Source: Oasisia sp. SBJ-2009
Lineage: Eukaryota > Annelida > Polychaeta > Sabellida > Siboglinidae
DNA: 64,000 nt
Reading direction: 5' to 3'
Assembly: GCA_964017155.1 (NCBI GenBank)
Contig: OZ024867.1
Coordinates: forward strand, 27,201,109 to 27,265,108
Below the pieces are notes generated by a model, which was given only the letters and a program-made list of their open reading frames with translations, had not been told where the DNA came from and made no database searches. The translations under genes and the position numbers were made by a program. Positions 26,861-36,853 of this stretch are shown one piece after another. Position 1 is the first letter of the stretch. Every line of letters starts with the position of its first letter.

Positions 26861-27195
26861 TGTAGAGCGCAGTGGCTCAGGGGTAGAGTTTCAGACTCTC
26901 GACTAAGAGAACCCGGGTTCGAATCCTGTGCTGTGGTGTTAAAACCTTGGGCATGTTTTTTCACTCTACATTGCTCCAGTTCACTCAGCTGTGTACATGA
27001 GTACCTGGCTATAGACAGTGGTGGATATGAATACGAGCAGCCTTCGCACATTAAATGTAGCATATGGCTGGATGCTTCCCAGAGAAGCCGAGATGGTGTC
27101 TGAGTGAACAGGTCTGTCAGGGAAGTAACGTGTAAAGCGCTTTGAATGGTCCTGAGGACTGGATACTGCGCTATATAAAAACTTGCCTTTACTTC
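26861..27195 (+). mobile_element. tRNA-derived SINE
   Basis: A tRNA-like head carries an A-box-like AGTGGCTCAGGGGTAGAG and a perfect B box GGTTCGAATCC at about 26919. A body follows and ends AAAGCGCTTTGAATGG and GCGCTATATAAAAACTTGCC. The B box plus CGCTTTGA and GCGCTATATAAA tail pattern is seen in several invertebrate SINE families. It sits inside the old element copy, dating the SINE as younger. It is not a functional tRNA gene: no complete cloverleaf follows. Confidence 0.7.
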
Positions 27196-27699
27196 CTAAA
27201 ACCACATTTTCTATCATTCTTGGGGTTCAAGTTGTTACCGAGGCAAAGAATATTCAAACTGGGCTCAACAGGGATGTCTACTGCAACGACAGACTAATGC
27301 TTACCCTAATATTAAGATTAATACCTCAGATTAAGAGATTTTCCTCCAGGCTAACCATTGGCTGCAGCCATAATGTCATGTATATTTGAATTGTGATTTA
27401 CAACCCTCGCCCTCTCAAATAGGTCAGACTTGGGATTTTTGGCCAGCTGGGCAAGACTGGTAGAGGGCAACTAACGACACAGGCCAGTATTCTGGTAGCC
27501 TCGGTTACCCAGACTCCGTGAGGTTGCAGCACTAATAAGCCCCTCAACTTCGCGCGGGGGAAAATGTGGGTTTGCATTTTCGAACATCCGGGCGGCCTTA
27601 CCCCAGATTAGGGTAGAGACGCTGATTGGCTCTCAGGCCAACTACAATTTTTTTTTTAAATAACGATATACTTTTACAAGATAATAATATCATATGAAA
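27196..27699. other. Middle of the old element copy plus unassigned repeat sequence
   Basis: TTGTGATTTACAACCCTC at about 27391 matches 58933 in the young element in the expected order. The following GC-rich part, with ATTAGGGTAGAGACGCTGATT before a T-run at 27650, looks like another short repeat insertion but is not assigned. Confidence 0.4.
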
Positions 27700-28015
27700 A
27701 GTATTCAACATTGAACTTATATTAACATAAAAGTAAGTAAAAATTCAAATTTACAGTTGTTTATAAAATAAGAATTACGGCAGGATTAACCAGTATCCGT
27801 GAGGTGGTGCATTGTCTAACCCCACACAGATAGCATACAAATTAAATAAGGATACCTTTTTATCAAATAATGCTGTATTATAAAAACTATTAATAATTAA
27901 ACTTATATTAACACAAAATAAATAGAAATACAAATTTCCAGTTGTTTATACAAATATAAATTACGGCAGTGTCCGTGAGGTGGCAGCATTGTATAGATCA
28001 CGCGGATAAACAAAC
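27700..28015. repeat. Degenerate tandem duplication, period about 187 bp
   Basis: AACTTATATTAACA, AATTTACAGTTGTTTATA, ATTACGGCAG and TCCGTGAGGTGG occur in the same order at about 27713 and 27900. Confidence 0.75.
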
Positions 28016-28229
28016 AAAAGCCGTCAAAGTGACCAGACTGACAGTCGGCTAAGCGAGACTTATATTCTGGTGGCTGTCTTTCACTGCTGTATGTAATGGG
28101 AAACCAGGATGCTGTAAAATAGTGTGATGTGACATTTATTGTGTACCTAAATAATGCTGTTCTTTTCACACTGACTATAATTCCTGAAGCTGAGAAGTCC
28201 GATTAAGAACAGATGTCACCTTAAAAGAG

Positions 28230-28553
28230 GCAGATGGTCAAGACTTTGTGAAAAAGATGGCATATTGGATGATAAAAAAGTTAAATATTAAAATTGCACT
28301 ATATCTGTCAAAAGGAGATGCTTTCAATGTCGGTTGAGTGTATATGGAGAGGCACTGACATTAGCATTTGTATATATATAACAGTAACTGATGCATGGGT
28401 CAGAAATCTTGTCAATACGCATTATACATGGCACATTGGAGTTTGTTCCCCACTAGTGTATGCTTGAAAGACCATTTATTGGGATATATGCATTGCTTCA
28501 ATGTTATATCATTTTTGTGAAGATTTGAGGCACTCAGCGAATCTATTTGAAGT
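28230..28553 (+). mobile_element. 3' end of the old element copy
   Basis: TATGCATTGCTTCAATG, TTTTTGTGAAGATTTG and GAATCTATTTGAA (28489-28553) correspond to the last ~70 bp of each unit in the young tandem (59516-59580). Upstream the similarity is patchy. With 26200-26374 it defines an old copy in the same orientation, inflated by a SINE and a local duplication. Confidence 0.65.
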
Positions 28554-29039
28554 AAGACCACAATAAGGTGTTCGTCCGTCATTACCCGAAAGAATAGAAT
28601 CTGAATTGTTATGATGCTTTGTGAATTCCAGGGCTTGCATACATGGCGATGTTTCTACAGAGGATGCAGGCTTTGCCATTCAACACGTGCGAGTTGAAAT
28701 TCAACAGAGATTCAACAGCTCAACGCATGTTAAATGCGAGTTGAATGAGCGAGTTGAACGCTGGTTGAACGCAGGTCCAAAATCACAGAAACGTGTCAGT
28801 AACCTGGTGTACTGGGACTGATCTAATTAGCAGAGCCCTCTGGTGTGTGAATATGTCTAATATTTTCCTCTCGATTCTTTGTATATTTTGTATTGTATTC
28901 GCATTCCAACAGGTCCAGTGGACCCAGTGACATGACTGAGAACTGAGACGGTACAGTTCAAATAATAAAACAAATATGCCTCCTATAAGACAGTGCGAGT
29001 GACTGGTAGTATTCTCCTTCATGTCCGGTGTATTTGCAG

Positions 29040-29132
29040 TGTGTCAATGTGACCACCGTGACACTGTCAACAATCAAACCTGTGTGACAAGGAGACAGGA
29101 ATTCAACACAGAAGGTCTGGACTGTGGCCAGT
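29040..29132 (+). pseudogene. Laminin-type EGF exon, copy 1, first exon
   Basis: After TATTTGCAG it reads CQCDHRDTVNNQTCVTRRQ then EFNTEGLDCGQ, ending at GTAAGT in phase 1. Joining to 29547 gives Y-CDCHGHA. The cysteine pattern C-x-C-x-x-H fits a laminin-type EGF module of an extracellular protein, but the parent gene cannot be named. Confidence 0.6.
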
Positions 29133-29546
29133 GTAAGTTGGGTGGATTATCTTGGCCATTAAACAGTTAAAAGTCCAAATATATTTTGGTAGTTGTTGCT
29201 ACAGAGGTTGATGTACATGTATCAGCTGGAGTGAGAGACATCCAGTTTGACACTGAATCCTCCTAGGCCCAGAACGTGATATACGAGTGACAGATGAGCA
29301 CTAACATAAGTAGTGCACATATTTATCACCACGAAACCCACTAAAAACCTCCAACTGCACTTAACTTGTGCTCACGAAAGCTTCCAACCCCCGCCCCCCG
29401 TTGAGGCAGAATGAGGGAAGATGTACACACCCAAATATGCCCATTGAATGTGCAAAATACTTTGCAATGAACAAGCAATTGTTCAAGCAAAAAACATAAT
29501 TGTGTGTATTCACCCATGGTTTAAAAAAAAATTCTTGTGTTTATAG

Positions 29547-29673
29547 ATTGTGACTGTCATGGTCACGCTTGTGTCACTACGACGTCACAAGAGGACTCAG
29601 TCTCTGTGACCACTGCACAAGTCCAGCCACTGGTGACAAATGTCAGTTCTGTGAGATATACTTCAGGGTACAG
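29547..29673 (+). pseudogene. Laminin-type EGF exon, copy 1, second exon (frameshifted)
   Basis: It starts CDCHGHACV in phase with the previous exon. A change of frame then gives CHYDVTRGLSLCDHCTSPAT and GDKCQFCEIYFRVQ up to GTAAGTG. The C.C.GH...C......LCD.C...T.GD.CQ.C spacing is a textbook laminin-EGF module. The internal shift makes this copy non-coding as it stands. Confidence 0.6.
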
Positions 29674-30227
29674 GTAAGTGAAGTTCAGTCTTGAAAGTTG
29701 TCCACACACTAGTAAATGTAAAATGTAGTTGCATTTACAGTTACCAAATATTTGACCACATTGAATATTATCACCCCTTCTGTTTTCTTACAAAATGTGT
29801 TAATCCCCATCCATGCTCATTGCAAGGATATTCAGAACTATATTTAGTATCAAAATATCAGAAAGACAAAGCCCTCAAGTTCCAGAAATCCCCAAATAAC
29901 TACCAAATACACCCATTCAACCATTCACTTAGCAGTATTGTGTATAACTTAAATAATATCTACTTCCAAAATCACGGAATCATGTCAGTAACCTGGGGTA
30001 CTGGGACGGCTATATTTATCAGCGCACCCTGGTGTGTGAGGATGTCTAATATTGCCCTCTGGATTCTTTGTATCTTTTGTATTGTATTCACATTCCGATA
30101 GGTCAAGTGGACCCAGTGACATGACTGAGAACTGAGACGGTGCATTTAAATAATAAAACAAATATGCCTCCTATAAGACGTTGTGAGTGACTGGTAGTAT
30201 TGTCCTTCATGTCTGGTGTATTTGCAG

Positions 30228-30320
30228 TGTGTCAATGTGACCACCGTGACACTGTCAACAATCAAACCTGTGTGACAAGGAGACAGGAATTCAACACAGA
30301 AGGTCTGGACTGTGGCCAGT
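30228..30320 (+). pseudogene. Laminin-type EGF exon, copy 2, first exon
   Basis: Nearly identical to 29040-29132 with the same acceptor and a GTAAGG donor. Same phase-1 end. Confidence 0.6.
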
Positions 30321-30765
30321 GTAAGGTGGGTGGATTATCTTGGCCATTAAACAGTTAAAAGTCCAAATATATTTTAGTAATTGTTGCTACAGAGGTTGAT
30401 GTACATGTACAAGCTGGAGTGAGAGACATCCAGTTTGACACTGAACCCTCCTAGGCCCAGAATGTGATATACTAGTGACTGATGAGGACTAACGCAGGTA
30501 GTGCACATATTAACCCCCACAAAACCCACTAAAAACCTCCAACTGCACCTAACTTGTGGTCACGAAAGCTTACAACCCCACCCGTTGAGGTCAAAATGGG
30601 GGAAGATGCACACACCCAAATATGTCCACTGGATGTGCAAAATACATCACAATGAACATGCCATTGTTCAAACAAACAAACAAACAAACAAACAAATAAA
30701 CAAACAAACAAAATAGTGTGTATATTCACCCATGGTGTTTACAAAATAAATTCTTGTGTTTATAG

Positions 30766-30935
30766 ATTGTGACTGTCATGGTCACGCTTCGTCATGTCAC
30801 AAGAGAACATCATTTCTGTGACAACTGCACAAGTCCAGCCACTGTTGATAGATGTCAGTTCTGTAAGATACAGCAGGGTGAACCCCCGGATAGACAGAGG
30901 AAATGACACATCAATGGAGGTTGCCCAGTGTACAG
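30766..30935 (+). pseudogene. Laminin-type EGF exon, copy 2, second exon (frameshifted)
   Basis: It reads CDCHGHASSCHKRTSF and, after a shift, LCDNCTSPATVDRCQFC, then diverges. It has a deletion between the second and third cysteines relative to copy 1 and a different frame break, so the copies decayed independently. Confidence 0.58.
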
Positions 30936-31446
30936 GTAAGTCGAGTATATGTCAAAGAAAATTATTTCCAAGGGTCAGTCATGAAGTTGTCCACACACTA
31001 GTAGATGTAAAATGTAGTTGCATTTACAGTTTCCAAATATTTGACCACATTGAACATTATCACTCCCTCTGTTTTCTCACAAAATGTGGTAATCAGAATC
31101 CATGCTCATTACCAGGGGTGTCATGTAACAAAATAAAATTACTTTGTTACTCTACTTGAGTAGTTTTTCAAGTAGTTTTTTAAGTAATGAAGTAAGACTT
31201 CAACTAACTACTTTTACTTGTAATGAAGTAGTTTTATTTGCGGTAACGCTACTTTTTACTTTGTTACTTTCATTTACTTTGCAATAGTTTCGTAACTTTT
31301 TAGTCATGACTTACGCCCGATGGCACTCCATTCGTCGACATTTCATTTTAGTCGCCAGGACAAAAGCTATTAATATTGTCCAATCACAGGCGTATTCGAT
31401 TTGCAGAATGAGAGCGATATATAGAGGTCACTTCAGTTTAAATTCT

Positions 31447-33740
31447 ACAGTGATTATGGCAGACGTGAATGTGATTATGGCGGTCGTGAATGTGATTATG
31501 GCAGACGTGAATGTGATTATGGCAGACGTGAATGTGACTATGGCAGACGTGAATGAGACTATGGCAGACGTGAATGTGATTATGGCAGACGTGAATGAGA
31601 TTATGGCAGACGTGAATGTGATTATGGCGGATGTGAATGTGATTATGGCGGATGTGAATGTGATTATGGCAGACGTGAATGTGATTATGGCAGACATGAA
31701 TGTGATTATGACAGACGTGAATGTGATTATGGCGGATGTAAATGTGATTATGGCGGATGTGAATGTGATTACGGCAGAAGTGAATGTGATTATGGCAGAT
31801 GTGAATGTGATTATGGCAGATGTGAATGTGATTATGGCAGATGTGAATGTGATTACGGCTCATGTGAATGTGATTATGGCAGACGAGAATGTGATTATGG
31901 CTTATGTGAATGTGATTATGGCGGATGTGAATGTGATTTGGCAGATGTGAAAGTGATTATGGCAGATGTGAATGTGATTATGGCAGATGTGAATGTGATT
32001 ATGGCGGATGTGAATGTGATTATGGCGGATGTGAATGTGATTGTGGCGGATGTGAATGTGATTATGGCAGATGTGAATGTGATTATGGCTCATGTAAATG
32101 TGATTATGGCGGATGTGAATGTGATTATGACTCATGTGAATGTGATTATGGCGGATGTGAATGTGATTATGGCTCATGTGAATGTGATTATGGCAGATGT
32201 GAATGTGATTATGGCTCATGTAAATGTGATTATGGCGGATGTGAATGTGATTATGACTCATGTCAATGTGATTATGGCGGATGTGAATGTGATTATGGCA
32301 GACGAGAATGTGATTATAGCTCATGTGAATGTGATTATGGCTCATGTGAATGTGATTAAGCTATTAATATTGTCCAATCACAGGCGTATTCGATTTGCAG
32401 AATGAGAGCGATATATAGAGGTCACTTCAGTTTAAATTCTACAGTGATTATGGCAGACGTGAATGTGATTATGGCAGACGTGAATGTGATTATGGCAGAC
32501 GTGAATGTGATTATGGCAGACGTGAATGAGATTATGGCAGACTTGAATGTGATTATGGCGGATGTGAATGTGATTATGGCGGATGTGAATGTGAATGTGA
32601 TTATGGCGGATGTGAATGTGATTATAGCAGACGTGAATGTGATTATGGCAGACATGAATGTGATTATGACAGACGTGAATGTGATTATGGCGGATGTAAA
32701 TGTGATTATGGCGGATGTGAATGTGATTACGGCAGAAGTGAATGTGATTATGGCAGATGTGAATGTGATTATGGCTCATGTGAATGTGATTATGGCAGAC
32801 GAGAATGTGATTATGGCTTATGTGAATGTGATTATGGCGGATGTGAATGTGATTTGGCAGATGTGAAAGTGATTATGGCAGATGTGAATGTGATTATGGC
32901 AGATGTGAATGTGATTATGGCGGATGTGAATGTGATTATGGCGGATGTGAATGTGATTGTGGCGGATGTGAATGTGATTATGGCAGATGTGAATGTGATT
33001 ATGGCTCATGTAAATGTGATTATGGCGGACGTAATGTGATTATGGCAGACGTGAATGTGATTATGGCGGATGTGAATGTAATTATGGCGGATGTGAATGT
33101 GATGTGGCTGACGTGAATGTGATTATGGCAGACGTGAATGTGATTATGGCGGATGTGAATGTGATTATGGCGAATGTGAATGTGATTATGTCTGGCATTA
33201 ATGTTATTATGGCTGGCGTTAATGTGATTATGGCGGACGTGAATGTGATTATGGCGGATGTGAATGTGATTATGGCGGATGTGAATGTGATTACGGCGGA
33301 TGTGAATGTGATTATGGCGGATGTGAATGTGATCATGGCGGATGTGAATGTGATTATGGCAGACGTGAATGTGATCATGGCGGATGTGAATGTGATCATG
33401 GCGGATGTGAATGTGATTATGGCGGATGAGAATGTGATTATGGTGGACGTGAATGTGATTATGGTGGACATGAATGTGATTATGGTGGATGTGAATGTGA
33501 TTATGGTGGTCGTGAATGTGATTATGGTAGATGTGAATGTGATCATGGCGGATGTGAATGTGATTATGGTGGATGTGAATGTGATTATGGCGTACGTGAA
33601 TGTGATTATGGCTGACGTGAATGTGATTATGGCAGATGTGAATGTGATTATGACAGACGTGAATGTGATTATGGTGGATGTGAATGTGATTATGGCAGAT
33701 GTGAATGTGATTATGGCAGATGTGAATGTGGTTGTGCAGA
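31447..33740. repeat. 21-bp minisatellite in two tandem blocks
   Basis: The unit is GTGAATGTGATTATGGC plus AGAC/GGAT variants, encoding VNVIMAD on + and SAIITFT or HNHIHIC on -. The leader GCTATTAATATTGTCCAATC with the following ~80 bp occurs at 31366 and again at 32360 (offset 994 bp), so the block itself was duplicated. A third section (33040-33740) has GTGGAT and GATCATGG variants. It ends about 60 bp before the broken BED exon. Confidence 0.96.
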
Positions 33741-33799
33741 GGGAATTAGGGAAGGGGAACAGGGCTCGGGGCAACATCCATCGTCATATCTGTCAATGA

Positions 33800-33921
33800 T
33801 GTTTCGGTTCTTGTCCAGGAAGGGAAATTCGTTAAAGATGGTGTGACTGCTCTGTGCACCTGCCCACAAGGAGGTATCAGCGTACCTGTCATCGCCATCA
33901 AATTTGCAAAAGCTTATTCAG
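33800..33921 (+). pseudogene. hAT-A copy 2, BED zinc-finger exon remnant
   Basis: It reads VSVLVQEGKFVKDGVTALCT and CPQGG, then in another frame SAYLSSPSNLQKLIQ before GTAAGC. It parallels 2685-2859 (SAYKSSPSNLRKHIE). The two zinc-ligand histidines are lost (KLI for KHI). Confidence 0.6.
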
Positions 33922-34282
33922 GTAAGCATTTATAAGTTCTGCATTATGTTGTTAATGGACGTTACAGGTACCAGGTTGGCTAATCTGTAGTCATCGAATA
34001 TATTCATAATATCGATGATAATATGCCATTATACAACGTAGAGCAATGGGTATTTGTGGCCTGGATATTGGCGCCATCTTGGAATTAATCAAACTTTGGA
34101 AACAAGGATTTATTTCCTATCCACTGCCATCGTTTAATATGTTGGTATTTAGACAATACATTTTGTTTGAATAGTAAGCTGAATGTATATTCGTTTCGTC
34201 ATAATTTTGTTTAGTATTGCGATAAAAAACCTGGGTGCTGTGATACAGTTTTAATGACACTTATTTGTGTTTCGGACTGAAC

Positions 34283-34380
34283 CCAGCTGAGACAGGCTTC
34301 TTGGATGAGTATAGAGTCGTGATGAAGCCGATAGCACAGGTACTCGATATACTCCAAGCAGAAAAGAAGACCTTCATGTG
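34283..34380 (+). pseudogene. hAT-A copy 2, third-exon equivalent
   Basis: It reads LSETGFLDEYRVVMKPIAQV then LDILQAEKKTFM before TGA at 34378. Closer to the hAT consensus (M.PIA..LDILQ.E) than the copy 1 exon at 5708. Confidence 0.68.
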
Positions 34381-34714
34381 AGTGAGTGAGCGAGCGATTG
34401 AGTTTATTTGGTAAAACATTATAATACATATAAATATAATATTTACCGAGGATAGACACATTAAAGCACACATTAGCATACTTGCTTCCAATGTGGTCCT
34501 CCAAAAAATACTAAGAATGAATTTAAGAAAATATAAAAATAAATACATAAATAAATAAACAAACACAGTACAGTGTAATACAATAATTAATATGTAAATA
34601 TTTTCAAAGACAGGTAAATAAATGTCATAAATAAGACAATGTGCAAACATAGAAGGTGCTCTATTAAAATATAATAACATACTACTCTTTTTAACTTTAC
34701 ATTCCAGTAGGCAG
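34381..34714. other. AT-rich insertion splitting the hAT-A copy 2 core
   Basis: The coding match stops at 34380 and resumes at 34715. The intervening AT-rich sequence begins with GAGTGAGTGAGCGAGCG and has no coding match. Confidence 0.4.
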
Positions 34715-34942
34715 TTTGTTCCAGTGGGGTATCTTGTCCCAGCCTTGACGATTCTCCAGGAGAAGCTGTGAGCAAGGCGTGCAGTCATCCACACCTTTGG
34801 ACCACTTGTCGATGCCTTGATTGCAAACAATGCATGTAATTTTTAGGCCACCATGTGTGATGCAGAGAACATTGTTGCAGCAGCCCTTATAGCCCCAAGT
34901 TCAGAAAGGACTGGACTGATGATGCATCAGTGTTGGACAAAG
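34715..34942 (+). pseudogene. hAT-A copy 2, fourth-exon equivalent
   Basis: It reads GYLVPALTILQEKL, FGPLVDALIANNACNF, CDAENIVAAAL and, after a shift, SPKFRKDWTDDASVLDK before GTAAGT. It aligns in order with 6195-6437 (GYLIPTISML, RPLVNVLLADI, ILAAATLHPTYKTDW). Stops and shifts interrupt it. Confidence 0.68.
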
Positions 34943-34983
34943 GTAAGTTAGTCATGTGTGAATATGAATAATATGTGTATATG

Positions 34984-35014
<31 letters not shown>

Positions 35015-35344
35015 ATGTGACGTGTTCTAACGAAATAAGTCATATGTCAGCGAATGTCAAATCGTGTAAATTACCATAATGTGTTGAAACCGGGAGAAGT
35101 TGTTTTCCACTTATTGCAATAAAGTGTATCTTTGATATGTCTACTATCGGTTTACATCGTTATTTTGGATAAATTTGAGTTTATAGAATGAGTAATTTTC
35201 TGAGAGCTATGTCTCATTCCATGCAATGCGACATTTCCGACGGTGTTTTACTCGCGATTTTTGGACAGTCCCTTAACATTTTGGTACTGGCAGAAAGCTG
35301 CACGTGTCTACGTTCCAAATAAGGTAATGTCAAGGTCGTCCGAT
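34943..35344. other. Non-coding stretch with a short (TA)n at 34980-35017
   Basis: Apart from the TA tract nothing is recognised. Confidence 0.4.
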
Positions 35345-35790
35345 TTAAATCCTGCCCCCCTGACAAAGACACTGCCCCCTGACAGAGACACTGACCCCCC
35401 TGACAGAGACACTGCCCTCTGACAGAGACATTGCCCCCCTGACAGAGACACTGCCCCCCTGACAGAGACACTGCACCCCTGACATAGACACTGCACCCCT
35501 GACAGAGACACTGCACCGCTGACAGAGACAGTGCACCCCTGACAGAGACACTGCACCCCTGACAGAGACACTGCACCCCTGACAGAGACACTGCACCCCT
35601 GACAGAGACAGTGCACCCCTGACATAGACACTGCACCCCTGATAGAGACACTGCACCCCTGACAGGGACACTGCACCCCTGACAGAGACACTGCACCCCT
35701 GACAGAGACACTGCACCCCATGACAGACACAGCAACCCTGACAGAGACACTGCACCCCTGACAGAGACACTGCACCCCTGACAGAGACAC
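35345..35790. repeat. 20-bp minisatellite
   Basis: Unit GACAGAGACACTGCACCCCT, about 22 copies in perfect 20-bp register between 35460 and 35700, with ragged edges. Since 20 is not divisible by three, minus-strand frames cycle through LSGVQCLCQGCSV. Confidence 0.96.
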
Positions 35791-36055
35791 TGCCCCCGTG
35801 GCAGGACCATCCACTGCCTCCGTGGCAGGACCATCCACTACCCCCGTGGCAGGACCATCCGCTGCCCCTTGGCAGGACCATCCCCTGCCCCCGTGGCAGG
35901 ACCATCCACTGCCCCCGTGGCAGGACCATCCACTGCCCCCTTGGCAGGACCATCCACTGCCCCCGTGGCAGGACCATCCACTGCCCCCTGACAGAGACAC
36001 TGCCCCCATGGCAGGACCATTCGTGCCTCCGTGGCAGGACCATGCATCCACTACC
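35791..36055. repeat. 24-bp minisatellite abutting the 20-bp array
   Basis: Unit GTGGCAGGACCATCCACTGC plus CCCC, about 10 copies. One GACAGAGACACTGCCCCC unit of the neighbouring array is embedded at 35989-36007, so the two arrays have exchanged sequence. Confidence 0.93.
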
Positions 36056-36529
36056 CCCAGAAGAATACTACATGGTCATCAATATGTCAACCTCACCTTC
36101 TCAATTGTCCAAGCGAGGTTGCAGTGGTGCTGGCAGGGGGGTCGCGGTGCCGCCAGGGGGCGACGTGGCGGTGGCACAAAGAAATAGAAATGTGCACCGA
36201 CATTCACTATTTCGTTAATTTCACCGTTTTTTCTATTTTTTTGCATAGTTTGATGTTCATTAAAACTAATTCTACTTGCGTGACAAACCAGACTCCTGGT
36301 TTCTGTGTGACCAAAAGTTAAGTCCATTCATGGAAAAGTCTTTTGCTTATAACTTTAAAGGGAAAACAAAGGCAACGGTTTGGTGATATGGGCCTAATAG
36401 AGCTAAGAAAAACTAACAATTTCCAATCTCAATCACATTTTTAACGTCAGCGGTTTAGCAGAAAACAATTGTAGAACATAAATCTATAGAAAGTCTATGG
36501 AAAACGCCATTTTAGAAAAACAGTGACGT
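36056..36529. other. Non-coding stretch
   Basis: A short GC-rich part (36130-36180) precedes AT-rich sequence. No family recognised. Confidence 0.35.
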
Positions 36530-36853
36530 ATGAGACTCGCCGCCACTGATAGGCGGTTGTCGTACTACTTCTTGGCAACTCCGTCGGGTGGCGCTGTGAC
36601 TTTGCGCTCACAAAAGAGCGTAAATAATAACGTGGATTTTCTGATTCTTCGTCTGACGGAAATAGCACGGATTCAGAAGTGGCTGGATATAGATTTCAGC
36701 CACAAAGACAAAGCCCTGATGGTGTCAGACACACCAGATGTGCTTGGTGGTGAAGACCCAAGGGAAATTGAAATGACGAGAAGAGAAACAACCAGTCCAG
36801 AGGCAGACACAGCGTCGACTGGTGTCAACAATGACATGTACTGTCCGACCTAA
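36530..36853 (+). CDS. Unrecognised ORF at the edge of the large inverted repeat
   Basis: The frame reads RRLSYYFLATPSGGAVTLRS then IQKWLDIDFSHKDKALMVSD. An alternative frame over 36640-36720 gives SDSSSDGNSTDSEVAGYRF, acidic and Ser-rich like disordered N-termini. Which frame, if any, is used cannot be decided. Its end overlaps the left arm of the inverted repeat (36806 on). Confidence 0.2.
   Translation: MRLAATDRRLSYYFLATPSGGAVTLRSQKSVNNNVDFLILRLTEIARIQKWLDIDFSHKDKALMVSDTPDVLGGEDPREIEMTRRETTSPEADTASTGVNNDMYCPT

Larger units (their letters stand above)
28770..29870. repeat. Segmental tandem duplication, copy 1
   Basis: Sequence from AAAATCACAGAAACG through the two laminin-EGF exons to CCATCCATGCTCATTGC recurs at 29960-31112, in the same order and orientation. 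The offset is about 1.2 kb, increased by a CAAA-type repeat and small indels in copy 2. Confidence 0.9.
29960..31112. repeat. Segmental tandem duplication, copy 2
   Basis: Partner of 28770-29870. It ends exactly where a hAT-type terminus (CAGGGGTG) starts. Copy 1 shows the uninterrupted sequence (CATGCTCATTGCAAGGATATT) at the same point, so copy 1 serves as the empty-site reference. Confidence 0.9.

Noticed and set aside
26861..26935. A functional tRNA gene
   Set aside because: A perfect B box exists, but the sequence continues into a SINE body with a GCGCTATATAAA tail and no convincing acceptor stem.
31306..33799. VNVIMAD / HNHIHIC repeat ORFs as genes
   Set aside because: Open on both strands because the 21-bp unit has no stop; no flanking exon in the same frame with family similarity.
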